From contig JAVQMD010000001.1 of assembly GCA_032595675.1 (NCBI GenBank), positions 1,024,640 to 1,088,639 of the forward strand: a stretch of 64,000 nt of DNA. Reading direction: 5' to 3'. Source of the stretch: Candidatus Electrothrix rattekaaiensis. Lineage in GTDB: Bacteria; Desulfobacterota; Desulfobulbia; Desulfobulbales; Desulfobulbaceae. The notes beneath the pieces are model-generated. The model did not search any database. It had not been told where the DNA came from and saw nothing but the letters and a program-made list of their open reading frames with translations. The translations under genes and the position numbers were made by a program. The stretch's first letter is position 1; each line of letters begins with the position of its first letter. Below, piece by piece: positions 26,948 through 35,839 of this stretch.

Positions 26948-29116
26948 TCAACTCCTCTTGGATTTGCGTTTTCCTTGTCGTAGCAGCTCACTCATAAATA
27001 TTATCGCAGAACATGGAAGAGTAAGTACAGATTGAGTATAACCTTCATAGTTCATAACGGTACCAATAGGACGATCCCCTATAATTCGCAGTCGTTCAAG
27101 AGAACGAGTTACTGTCTTTTCGGTAGCGTCGGCGGCCTTAACAACCAAAATAACAGTATCTGCCTCGCGGGCAATGAGCGTGGCATCATAATAAAAAGCC
27201 AGGGACGGGGTGTCGACAACAATGTAACGGAACTGTTGGCGCAGGGTTGTAAACAACGAGGAAAGAGCAGGGCTGTCAAGCAATTGCTCGGTTCGATCTG
27301 ATGAACTGCCTGATACAAGTACACTTAATCCCTCTACGGGAGAATCCTGCAGGCAATCATCCGTCATCATTCCGTTATTATGCAATACGTTAGCAGAACC
27401 GGTTCCGTGAAACCGCTGTTTGAGCAGGCTGGCGACTGAGGGAGACCGAAAATTTAAATCAACCAGTAGGGTGCTTCCGTATCTTTCAGCAAGCATTCTC
27501 GAAAATCCTGCTGAGACTGTACTTGCACCGGCCCGTTCAGATACTGAGGTAACTACAAAAATTTTCCCCTTATTGTGTTTGTTCTCAGTCTCAAAAAGAA
27601 CAGCATCGCGTATCCACCGTAATTGCTCTGTAAAGTTTGCTGATGAACGGAAGATAAGTTGAGGTCGCATGACCAAGGAAGGCGTATACGGTAGAGAGCC
27701 AAAATGAGTTTTTTCGCTCAGCGTACGCAGAGTTTCGCTTTCACGTACCGTACCGTCAGCGTAGTCTACCGTTAAAGCAGCTCCGATGGCAAAGAAACTT
27801 CCTAAGATAATACCTAACACCATATTAACACTACTTCTGGGGAAGGCGGGATTATCTTGTTTTGGCACTGTTGCTGGTTCTACAATGCGGATTTTTGCTA
27901 CTGCTGCAGATTCCGCCAAGCCGATTTCTATGGAATATTTTAAAAGAGCTGCGTAAATTTTTGAATTTACTGATATTTCTGTTTCAAGTTTAGAGTGCTT
28001 CACCTGTAGAACAGGCAGTTTAAGGAGACGTTTTCTGTACTCTGTCAGTTGTGTTTCAAGTGTTTCTAATTTACCCAGCATCCCTTTAAGATCAACCATG
28101 TTATCGGAAATTTTTTGATAAAGAGATTCATAAACAGGATTGATGGTAAATTGCCTTTTATTTGTGGAGAGCGAAGGTTCCTTCTTTATCAGGGCGGTAA
28201 TTGTATCAATCTGAGCAACTATCGATCTGTGATCAGGATGTTTTTCCGTCATTGTGATTTGGAGACCGGCAAGTTCAGCGGCAAGATCAGCTGATTTTTG
28301 TTTTAACTCTGTTACCAGACTGTTCTGTCCTACCTCACTTGATGACTCCCACATTTTTTCTTCTTTTTCGAGTTTGCTACGAGATGCAGCTATAGTTTTA
28401 TGCAGTACTTCGATATCACGATGATATTCGACTCTGCTGTTCTCAAGTGAAACTATTTGTCCAAGCAGACTGGTAATTGTGCTGTCAAGATTTACTATAC
28501 TATTTTCCAGCATGAAATCTTTCTGTGTTTGCAAAATGCTATAATATTTTTCTCTTATATCTGACAAGCTGATATTAATCTTATTTTTTATCTCTCTGAA
28601 GTCCTCTCTGGTTCGGGATATACGTTCATCCTTGTACATTCTCGCCAAACGATTTGCTATCTCCGCAGCTTGATCAGGGATCGTTGATGTGGCGGCGATA
28701 TTCACCAATGCAGTCTCATTGTATTGTTTAATTGTTACAGAAGGTGTGCCCTTGATTTTACTTTTAAAACCACCGTCAATAAAATCATCAGTATCAAAAT
28801 ATTCCCCATCGGTATCACGGAGATTCATATCCATAATCAACTGATTCATCAAAGGCCTGATCATGAGCAGTTCGATATCAGTATCAAGACTGACATCATC
28901 ATCAACTCTTGTGTCCAATACAACATCTTCGAGCCCCAATCCCTTCATGACAGTACTCATTTTGTCCGTCTTCTCTATGGTAATTTTAGCTGTCGCTTCA
29001 TAACTTTCAGGAGCAAGAAAGGTAATGAGCCCTACCAAGAGCAAAAATAATCCAAAAACGAAGAGTAAAATAACTCTTCGACGATACAATATGTTTAAAA
29101 GAATCCGTAGTTCCAT
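26948..29116 (-). CDS. Wzz/GumC-type chain-length protein fused to a BY-kinase-like domain
   Basis: A 722-residue inner-membrane protein. It has an N-terminal membrane helix (about 14-34), a long periplasmic coiled-coil region (about 170-400), a second helix (VLGIILGSFFAIGAALTVDY, about 432), then a cytoplasmic P-loop domain. That domain has Walker A' LLVDLNFRSPS and Walker B YIVVDTPS, but the Walker A site reads SERAGASTVS, without the usual Gly-Lys-Ser/Thr lysine. There is no C-terminal tyrosine cluster. The domain is therefore likely to bind nucleotide poorly or to be structural. Such proteins control polymer length with Wza and Wzy. Confidence 0.9.
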   Translation of the reverse strand: MELRILLNILYRRRVILLFVFGLFLLLVGLITFLAPESYEATAKITIEKTDKMSTVMKGLGLEDVVLDTRVDDDVSLDTDIELLMIRPLMNQLIMDMNLRDTDGEYFDTDDFIDGGFKSKIKGTPSVTIKQYNETALVNIAATSTIPDQAAEIANRLARMYKDERISRTREDFREIKNKINISLSDIREKYYSILQTQKDFMLENSIVNLDSTITSLLGQIVSLENSRVEYHRDIEVLHKTIAASRSKLEKEEKMWESSSEVGQNSLVTELKQKSADLAAELAGLQITMTEKHPDHRSIVAQIDTITALIKKEPSLSTNKRQFTINPVYESLYQKISDNMVDLKGMLGKLETLETQLTEYRKRLLKLPVLQVKHSKLETEISVNSKIYAALLKYSIEIGLAESAAVAKIRIVEPATVPKQDNPAFPRSSVNMVLGIILGSFFAIGAALTVDYADGTVRESETLRTLSEKTHFGSLPYTPSLVMRPQLIFRSSANFTEQLRWIRDAVLFETENKHNKGKIFVVTSVSERAGASTVSAGFSRMLAERYGSTLLVDLNFRSPSVASLLKQRFHGTGSANVLHNNGMMTDDCLQDSPVEGLSVLVSGSSSDRTEQLLDSPALSSLFTTLRQQFRYIVVDTPSLAFYYDATLIAREADTVILVVKAADATEKTVTRSLERLRIIGDRPIGTVMNYEGYTQSVLTLPCSAIIFMSELLRQGKRKSKRS

Positions 29117-29198
29117 AGAGTCCTTCAGCCAGCATTACAAAGATGGCGGCTTTTTGTGCCAAGAGTGCAAGAAAAATCAGGAAAAATACTGTTAAAGA

Positions 29199-30800
29199 TT
29201 AAAGATAACCAAGCGCTTTAAGTCGATTGATAACCTCTTCTGATTCTATGGGGTTGAAGATACCATCCCTGATTTTTTTCGACCCGCCACTTTCTGTAGA
29301 GTTATCATCATATCGCTCTTTATGTTCATTAAGAAAGGCTTCAGTAAAAGCCGATTTGATCACGCTGCCTTCTGCCCGGTAAGGGATTGGCAGATCCAGA
29401 AGGTGGCACATTGTCGGCATAACATCCATAATTGACCGTTCCCCGCAATCCTGATTCTGTTTTATATGCTGTCCCCACATCATAACTATCCCTTCTGGTT
29501 CGTGGTTACCAGACCAGGATCCTGGAGAAGTAACAAAAGGCGTATCATAAACAAGGTCATTGCAGTCAAAGGTAAAATTATACCCATCGGCGGGAACCAA
29601 AACCAAATCAGGAGCTAACGTGTTATCAGTACCAAATAAAAAATTTCCGTCAAGAATATCAAGGATAACTGGTTTCTCTGTTTTTGGGTCAGTTACGCTG
29701 AGGAGCCCCTCCCTGAGTTGTTTCAGAGCGGTTTCTTGTTCAGCTGCATCGAAAAAAGCATCCTCGTTGATGAAAAGAAATACCGTGTCAACTTTTTTGT
29801 GGGAATAAAATTTGGTTTTTTCCCAATCGATCCATTTGTCAAGCTCCGATGACGGTCCTTTGTACTTCCAGTGTTTTTTTAATATGGTCCGAATCAGAAA
29901 ATTAATAACCTGAATTGGAAGATACTTCTTCACGATTTTTTTAACAGGATGCTCCTGCACCGTGTTACCGTTTGACACCAGTAGATTTCTGTTGCAAAGC
30001 CAATGGCTGAGAGAAAAACTGTTCGAAAGTGAACCGAAACCATGATCAGAAATAATCATCAAGGTTCCGTCGTGTTCAGCAACTTCAGCCATGACCTGCC
30101 CCACAGCCTTGTCAGCAGCTTGATAACATTCTGTGATCATATCAGCATAAGGGCCCGTTCCTTCATCATGTTCACGCCAGAAAAAATGCTGTGCGCGATC
30201 CGTATTGGTAAAGACGAAAAAAAAGAGATCCCATGGCTCTCTGTTCAAAAGAAAATCAAAGCATCTGAGTCGATTTTTCGTTACCTTTCGCAAGGAGTTT
30301 GCAAGATCATTATCTTTCTGCGTTGGGCGAAGATCGATATCAATATGATAGCTACCAATAGCGCGTTTCATTTCCTCAAATTCTTCTAAAGGCCATGCCA
30401 TACCCTTATTGGTTGGAGGTGTGCCAAGACCGGAAATCATAAAACCGTTAATCGGATCTACCGGATAGGTAAGTGGAACATTAACCACGCAGGAGCGCCT
30501 GCCGAGGTCTCCTGCTAAGGTCCAGATAGGTTCAACACGACGATGGCTGGAATTAAAGAGAAAATCACGTTTGGTCGATTTATCATGGGCTAAGAAATCA
30601 ATAATCCCATGTACGGAAGGGGTAGCACCTGTGGTTATTGTTGTCCAGGCAACCGGTGAAAGAGGCGGTACCGTTGACATAAGGGTTCCTGTGCTGCCTT
30701 CTTCTATAATCCTGGAAAGGTTGGGAAGCTTGCCTGCGTCAATAAGCGGTCGTATTACACGGTATGTAGCACCGTCAATTCCTATGACATAGAGTTTCAA
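29199..30800 (-). CDS. Alkaline phosphatase-superfamily phosphodiesterase/nucleotide pyrophosphatase-like
   Basis: A 533-residue protein of the type I phosphodiesterase family. It starts VIGIDGATYRVIRPLIDAG (first metal Asp), and the nucleophile Thr lies in SPVAWTTITTG (about 49). Later metal ligands are in TDRAQHFFWREHD and ISDHGFGSL, the D-H-G-F motif being typical. No signal peptide is seen, so it probably acts in the cytoplasm or at the inner face. Proteins of this type are common in exopolysaccharide loci with a B12 radical SAM gene, as here, 1 bp away; the substrate is unknown. Confidence 0.9.
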   Translation of the reverse strand: MKLYVIGIDGATYRVIRPLIDAGKLPNLSRIIEEGSTGTLMSTVPPLSPVAWTTITTGATPSVHGIIDFLAHDKSTKRDFLFNSSHRRVEPIWTLAGDLGRRSCVVNVPLTYPVDPINGFMISGLGTPPTNKGMAWPLEEFEEMKRAIGSYHIDIDLRPTQKDNDLANSLRKVTKNRLRCFDFLLNREPWDLFFFVFTNTDRAQHFFWREHDEGTGPYADMITECYQAADKAVGQVMAEVAEHDGTLMIISDHGFGSLSNSFSLSHWLCNRNLLVSNGNTVQEHPVKKIVKKYLPIQVINFLIRTILKKHWKYKGPSSELDKWIDWEKTKFYSHKKVDTVFLFINEDAFFDAAEQETALKQLREGLLSVTDPKTEKPVILDILDGNFLFGTDNTLAPDLVLVPADGYNFTFDCNDLVYDTPFVTSPGSWSGNHEPEGIVMMWGQHIKQNQDCGERSIMDVMPTMCHLLDLPIPYRAEGSVIKSAFTEAFLNEHKERYDDNSTESGGSKKIRDGIFNPIESEEVINRLKALGYL

Positions 30801-30801
30801 T

Positions 30802-32148
30802 TTACTTCCCTTTTATGCGTTGCGGCCTGATAATATTTTTGATCACACGTACTCCGCCAACAATCATTTTAGAAAATGGATCCAAAAAACGGAGAGCCGG
30901 TTTAATGTAAAAGAGCTTTCTCAGGCTCTCAATATCTTCAGGCAATAGTTCTGTATCTTTTCGAATGAAGCCGTCTTGAATAGCTGCTTGGTGTATTTGA
31001 GTGTCCGGTTCTATCCTGACCCAGGAAAATCCTCCTCCTCCTTTTCTTCGCAGGACAAGCAGCGGTACGGTAGTAAAATGATAAAGCAGAGTCTGTAGAT
31101 AGCCCAGGAACGTCTCGCCGGGTGTTGTCAGGAAAAAACCGAATCCCACCCTGATGCCGGGGTGACGTGCGAGCAATTTAACGGCTTGGCGAATTTCAGA
31201 GGGGGTTGTCCGTTTGTTGAGCCCTTGGAGGGCACCTTTACTGTAACCATCCGGGGAGATAACAACAAAACGACAACCTGCCGCACTGACGGTCTCAAGA
31301 AATTTCTCGTTGATATCCTTTATGTCACACCAAGCGTCCCATTGTACACTGAGCTTACGTTGCCTGATTTCATGACATATTTTTTGTACATGTTCAAATG
31401 GAGAGCTGAATATCCCGTCCGCAAACATAAACTCCTTCACATCATAGGTTTTGACCAGTTCTTCGATCTCGTCCACGATTTGAACAGGATCACGCATCCT
31501 TACCTTCAGACCATTTAAGAAATAGTAATTGCAATAGCTGCAACGGCAGGGACACCCTCTTTTTGTATTGATCCCTATACCGCCTTTGCCTGTTTCGTAA
31601 ATTTTGATGTCCGGGATAATATCTTTACGGGGGATAGGTAAGGTTTTAAGATCAATCAACGGTCCGCGCTCAGTGATCTTCAGGTCTTCCCCTTCACGAT
31701 AGTACAGGTTTGGAACATTTTGTGGTGTTTGCAGATTGTCCAACAGAGCAGGAAAAGCTCTTTCTCCTTCCAGGTAAACTCCGAAGTCTATTTCGCGGTG
31801 ACGCCGCATGATCGTCTCGGCGAACATGGAGAATCCCGCTCCGCCCAGCACAAGAGTGGTTTCAGGTTGTACCCTTTTGATCAACTGTAACGTTTTTGTA
31901 AGATCTAAATAATAATAAATGAGGTTCAAACGCTGCTGGTTATCAATATTGCGCAAAGACAATGCAACAACCTGCGGATCATAATCAAGGATAATCTGTT
32001 CCAGCTCTTCATAGGGGGCAGGTGAGGCATTCATGTCAAAGAGTTTCGCATCGTGTGCAGATGCTGCGGTGGCAATATAGAGCAGCCCTATGGGCATCAC
32101 CAGAAGTTCTTTTCCTCCCAGATACTGCTGTACATAAAGAACCCTCAT
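30802..32148 (-). CDS. B12-binding-domain radical SAM protein
   Basis: A 448-residue protein with an N-terminal cobalamin-binding-like domain (about 1-130, including LVLGGAGFSMFAE) and a radical SAM domain whose 4Fe-4S ligands are in GCPCRCSYCNYY (C-x3-C-x2-C). It probably performs a methylation or rearrangement on a lipid or sugar of the polysaccharide pathway. It overlaps the acyltransferase gene upstream by 4 bp and touches the phosphodiesterase downstream, so the three are one transcription unit. The reaction is unknown. Confidence 0.92.
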   Translation of the reverse strand: MRVLYVQQYLGGKELLVMPIGLLYIATAASAHDAKLFDMNASPAPYEELEQIILDYDPQVVALSLRNIDNQQRLNLIYYYLDLTKTLQLIKRVQPETTLVLGGAGFSMFAETIMRRHREIDFGVYLEGERAFPALLDNLQTPQNVPNLYYREGEDLKITERGPLIDLKTLPIPRKDIIPDIKIYETGKGGIGINTKRGCPCRCSYCNYYFLNGLKVRMRDPVQIVDEIEELVKTYDVKEFMFADGIFSSPFEHVQKICHEIRQRKLSVQWDAWCDIKDINEKFLETVSAAGCRFVVISPDGYSKGALQGLNKRTTPSEIRQAVKLLARHPGIRVGFGFFLTTPGETFLGYLQTLLYHFTTVPLLVLRRKGGGGFSWVRIEPDTQIHQAAIQDGFIRKDTELLPEDIESLRKLFYIKPALRFLDPFSKMIVGGVRVIKNIIRPQRIKGK

Positions 32149-33101
32149 GAAAGGAAGTTCTCCTCGTTAAACAATGTTACATCAAGAATAATGAATTTAG
32201 CGTATTGTGCAGGGTATTTCTTGATGTGCGGTTCCAGCACCTTCAATGCAGTCAATGTATCTTCTCGAAGAGTTGTCGCCGGATCGTCTTCTTGTTCCGA
32301 CAGGTTGATCGGAGAACCGATATGAACGGTATGGTTGTATAAGCCGGTTCGAGTAATGAGTGTGGGCAGCACTGTTGCACCGGTTGAGCGGGCAATCTTC
32401 ATCGGGCCAGGTGAAATTTCAGCCTTCATCCCTAAAAAAGGCAGTTCCAGCCAAGTCGTTCCCTCCCGACCGTCCAGGGCTAGGAGCAGCACCTCGTTAT
32501 GCAGCAGCAGGCGATAGATATCCCGCAGCCCCTTATCGATATAAATAAAACCAACCGGCAATCTTTCCCGTGTGTCAATACGCATTCGCCAAGCGTGCCG
32601 GCGTATCCGGTTTGCCAAAGCAAAGAGCGGGCCGGACAGATAATCAGGCTCCCAACGACTGGCAATCTGGCTTACAGAGAATCCCTTATGACCCATTGCA
32701 GGCATCAGGTATTCTTCATTGCCAAAATGAGGATGCAGCAGGATAACCCCTTTACCGTTTTCTAACCCCTTGTTCAGATTCTCCAAACCTTCATAACGAA
32801 CGAATTGGTCAATATTTTCAACTGACAGTTCATCGTAAAGCAGAGTGTCCAACGAATTCCGATAATATTGAACAAAAACCTCAATAATCTGCTTTTTCGA
32901 GACAGCCTTTCCTGCTGCTTTTTCCAGCCATTGACGTAACCTGTCCCTTTTTTTTCCTGCCATTGCAAAACTGATCAGGCCGACAACTGCAACAAACCTA
33001 TAGCTTATCCCTTTAGGAATGTAATGCACAAGAAGACGAATCGGCCTCCAATACATCCATCGCAGAATATCTTTCGCGTATAACTTAATTGGATTAGGCA
33101 C
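32145..33101 (-). CDS. LpxL/HtrB-family lysophospholipid acyltransferase
   Basis: A 318-residue protein. The catalytic H-x4-E motif appears as LLHPHFGNEEYLM (about 122), and the later substrate block is LLALDGREGTTWLELPFLG. One hydrophobic helix near residues 34-50 would anchor it to the inner membrane. Family members add secondary acyl chains to lipid A; here its place inside an exopolysaccharide operon suggests acylation of a glycolipid or carrier linked to the polymer (inference). Confidence 0.88.
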   Translation of the reverse strand: MPNPIKLYAKDILRWMYWRPIRLLVHYIPKGISYRFVAVVGLISFAMAGKKRDRLRQWLEKAAGKAVSKKQIIEVFVQYYRNSLDTLLYDELSVENIDQFVRYEGLENLNKGLENGKGVILLHPHFGNEEYLMPAMGHKGFSVSQIASRWEPDYLSGPLFALANRIRRHAWRMRIDTRERLPVGFIYIDKGLRDIYRLLLHNEVLLLALDGREGTTWLELPFLGMKAEISPGPMKIARSTGATVLPTLITRTGLYNHTVHIGSPINLSEQEDDPATTLREDTLTALKVLEPHIKKYPAQYAKFIILDVTLFNEENFLS

Positions 33102-33181
33102 AACTTACTCTCCCGTTGCGAAATTTATAGTTTTTTCGTCAGAACGCATAAAGATATCTATTGTTTTTCGCGTTGGAGTTG

Positions 33182-34633
33182 TTATGAATCCTTGGCAGCT
33201 CTTGTCATTGTTGCACGACGTTTTTGGACAATAGCATAAATTTCCCTGAGCTGCAATGCTGCTGCAGCGATAACCAGCACGAGCAGCCCTCCTTGTAATA
33301 TCCAGGAATAATTAAAAATAAACGTTAGGGAAAGCCCTGACGCCAAAATGAGATTTAGGAAGTAGAATCTCTGTGGAGGTTTGGCAGTATGAAGTATCCA
33401 AGATTTAAGCAGCAGAGTTTCCACGTATCCTATCATAATAGTAATGCCAAGATAAGCAGTGGCTGCTCCCGGTAATCCATACAGGGGAATAAGGAGGCTG
33501 TACAGATAACAGACAGCAATCAGGCTGATTCCTCTGCTTAGTATAATATAATGCGGTCTGTTGTAGGCTATCAGCATCAATACATGAAGAGAATAAATAA
33601 AAATTGGAATCAGGGCAATAGCAAGCAGGCGAAATACATTGACCGCCTCTAAATACTCCGGGCCGAAAAGCAGAAGAATAATGGGTTCAGAAAAAAGTAT
33701 TGTCCCGGCAGAAAATATCAGCCCAAGACATATGAGCAATCTGTATATTCCGGTATAAAGTTCTGCTGCCCCTCGCATACTTTCCTGATCCAGTTTCGCC
33801 CTGTTCGCTATTGTTGGAAACAGCGCAATAGCGATAGACATGGCAATTGTACTTATCTGTAGGATCATAGCATGTGAAACCTGAAAATAAGCTACCGGTT
33901 CCGGTCCCAGCAAAAACTTGATCGCCATTTGCGCAGAACGAAATATCCAATTGGTAATCACGACAGCAATGCCGATTTTAAAGGCATCGCGGAATATCTC
34001 CTTGAGCAGCAGGGTGGTTTCGGAAAAGTCCGGTTTGAAAAATTTTTTTTTGGTAATTCTAGCCGCAAGTATTCCTCTTGCAATATTGGCTAGCAAGATA
34101 ACCGCACATAGTTTGGTAATATCAAAGCCGAGCACGGCACCCAGCGAGACAAAGAGCAGATTAGTGAGACGCCAAAAAAACGTAATATAAATTTCATATT
34201 GCATTTGTTCTTTGGCGCGAAAAACTGCCAGCTGAATAGCGACAAATCCACCTATAAGTTCTGAGGCGGTCAGCAGAGAAAGCGCAGGCAGGAACTGGTG
34301 CTTGAGGTCTATAAACGGAAGGCCTGCAAAGATAAGGAGGGTAGCCAAAACAGACATGATCCAGCGGGCCGCAATCACTGCTCCCAAATATCGACTCGCT
34401 CTGTCCGGGTGTCGGGCAATATCGCAAGTTGCGAGATTATCCAGTCCGAAATGAGAAATCATAGCTATTGAGACAACATAAGCCGAAATGAATGAATACT
34501 GGCCAAAGGAGGCTACTCCCAATGCCCTTGCCATTATCACATTCATAAGCACAGCCGCCACCATATCAATAAGTCGAGAGGCGAACAGAAAACTTGAATT
34601 GCGAACAACCTTATTAAGCTGGTTGTTTTTCAT
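33182..34633 (-). CDS. wzx: Wzx-type polysaccharide flippase
   Basis: A 483-residue membrane protein with 12-14 hydrophobic helices and the MATE/MVF-like N-terminus VVRNSSFLFASRLIDMVAAVLMNVIMARALG, characteristic of the Polysacc_synt family that flips lipid-linked repeat units across the inner membrane. Lies 20 bp after wza on the same strand and works with the Wzy-like polymerase downstream. Confidence 0.92.
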   Translation of the reverse strand: MKNNQLNKVVRNSSFLFASRLIDMVAAVLMNVIMARALGVASFGQYSFISAYVVSIAMISHFGLDNLATCDIARHPDRASRYLGAVIAARWIMSVLATLLIFAGLPFIDLKHQFLPALSLLTASELIGGFVAIQLAVFRAKEQMQYEIYITFFWRLTNLLFVSLGAVLGFDITKLCAVILLANIARGILAARITKKKFFKPDFSETTLLLKEIFRDAFKIGIAVVITNWIFRSAQMAIKFLLGPEPVAYFQVSHAMILQISTIAMSIAIALFPTIANRAKLDQESMRGAAELYTGIYRLLICLGLIFSAGTILFSEPIILLLFGPEYLEAVNVFRLLAIALIPIFIYSLHVLMLIAYNRPHYIILSRGISLIAVCYLYSLLIPLYGLPGAATAYLGITIMIGYVETLLLKSWILHTAKPPQRFYFLNLILASGLSLTFIFNYSWILQGGLLVLVIAAAALQLREIYAIVQKRRATMTRAAKDS

Positions 34634-34653
34634 AAAGAAGGCGGGAGAACAGG

Positions 34654-35454
34654 TTATTGCAAAGGAACTACAAGTTGTTGGTTGTTTTTCGACCCTCCCT
34701 CAAGGGCTTCAACAAGCTGAGGCCAGAAAATAATACCGCGTTCTATGGACAGTATCGGGCTGATAATGTTGTTGATTCTGGTCATGAAGTTTTCAATATT
34801 CGCAATCTTGGAGGGAGGCATGTAAAGAATATCACCTGTTTCAACACGCATTGTCACGGACGCAAGATTTTCCGCTGTTACATTAAGGTATTGAAGAGGT
34901 ATATTTTTAATAAGAAGGTTGTTTTTTTGCTTTCGTAACAAAAGTACCGACTCTCCCGCATTACTATTTATTCCTCCTGCTGAAGAAATTGCCTGAAGAA
35001 CAGTTATTTCTGATTTGATTGTAAAATTACCAGGCCTGCTGACTTCTCCGAGAACATAATACTGCTGTCCGGCAAGGTTTTGCGGGGTGATTGTTAAATC
35101 AGGCGTGGTGTAATAGTGGGATAATTTTTCTTTCATATCAGCTTGCAATTCTTCAATCGTCCGTCCTGAAGCTTTAATCTTCCCGATAAATGGGTAGTAT
35201 ATGTTTCCTGTTGCATCCAGAGTGACCTCTTTGGTTAAAGCACCCTGTCCCCATACGCTGATCATCAAAACATCACCGGGGGCGAGTTTGATTTCTTCCG
35301 GCTCAATCGCTGTAGGGAGGGAAGAAGAGTTAGCTTGCTGTAAGGGGATGGTATAGCTTTTTTTGCTTACCTCAGTGGTAGAGCAGGACTGAAGAGCAAG
35401 AGAAGATATAACAAAAAGGATAACGGTGAGAAAGAAAGAAAGATGTTTTAGCAT
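34654..35454 (-). CDS. wza: Wza-type outer-membrane polysaccharide export lipoprotein
   Basis: A 266-residue protein with a lipoprotein signal peptide (hydrophobic 5-21, lipobox LQSC at 22-25). The Poly_export domain follows (APGDVLMISVWGQGALTKEV, about 60-78), then SLBB-like beta-grasp domains (YYVLGEVSRPGNF). Forms the export channel. It is shorter than E. coli Wza and lacks an obvious C-terminal membrane-spanning helix like that of the E. coli protein. First gene of the minus-strand exopolysaccharide run. Confidence 0.92.
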   Translation of the reverse strand: MLKHLSFFLTVILFVISSLALQSCSTTEVSKKSYTIPLQQANSSSLPTAIEPEEIKLAPGDVLMISVWGQGALTKEVTLDATGNIYYPFIGKIKASGRTIEELQADMKEKLSHYYTTPDLTITPQNLAGQQYYVLGEVSRPGNFTIKSEITVLQAISSAGGINSNAGESVLLLRKQKNNLLIKNIPLQYLNVTAENLASVTMRVETGDILYMPPSKIANIENFMTRINNIISPILSIERGIIFWPQLVEALEGGSKNNQQLVVPLQ

Positions 35455-35839
35455 GATGTAAGGAGTTATTTGAAAATACAGAATATTATTTTAATTGTTT
35501 CTGCTTCTAGCACAAGAAGAAGTGCTGCGCAAGTATAATTTATCTGATTGCTCTCAGAGTATTTTTATGTTACTACGATAAATTTTTGCCCAACTGGGCA
35601 TTATTAGGTCAACTTTAACCGGCATGGAGTGTAAATCACCCTTCGATTATAGCAGGCTGATGGGGTATTGCTAGGGATAATTGTTAGATTTATTGGTAAG
35701 TAGTTATTCCATAGAGTCCATAGAGGGAGTTGACAAGGTGTCACATGATGGTGTATGAAGTACGATCATTTTTAATGAATACTATGGTCGATTTGTTTGA
35801 TAATCGGCCTTGGGTCTTTCTTTAACTTAGGAGAATATC
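35455..35839. other. Intergenic region between wza and psrA
   Basis: About 385 bp separating divergent operons. It contains the inverted repeat TGCCCA-AC-TGGGCA (35587-35600) of unknown function, and a psrA promoter candidate. No ORF or RNA gene seen. Confidence 0.6.
35730..35759 (+). promoter_or_regulatory. Candidate promoter for psrABC
   Basis: Perfect TTGACA (35730-35735), an 18-bp spacer and TATGAA (35754-35759), about 80 bp upstream of psrA. Confidence 0.45.
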
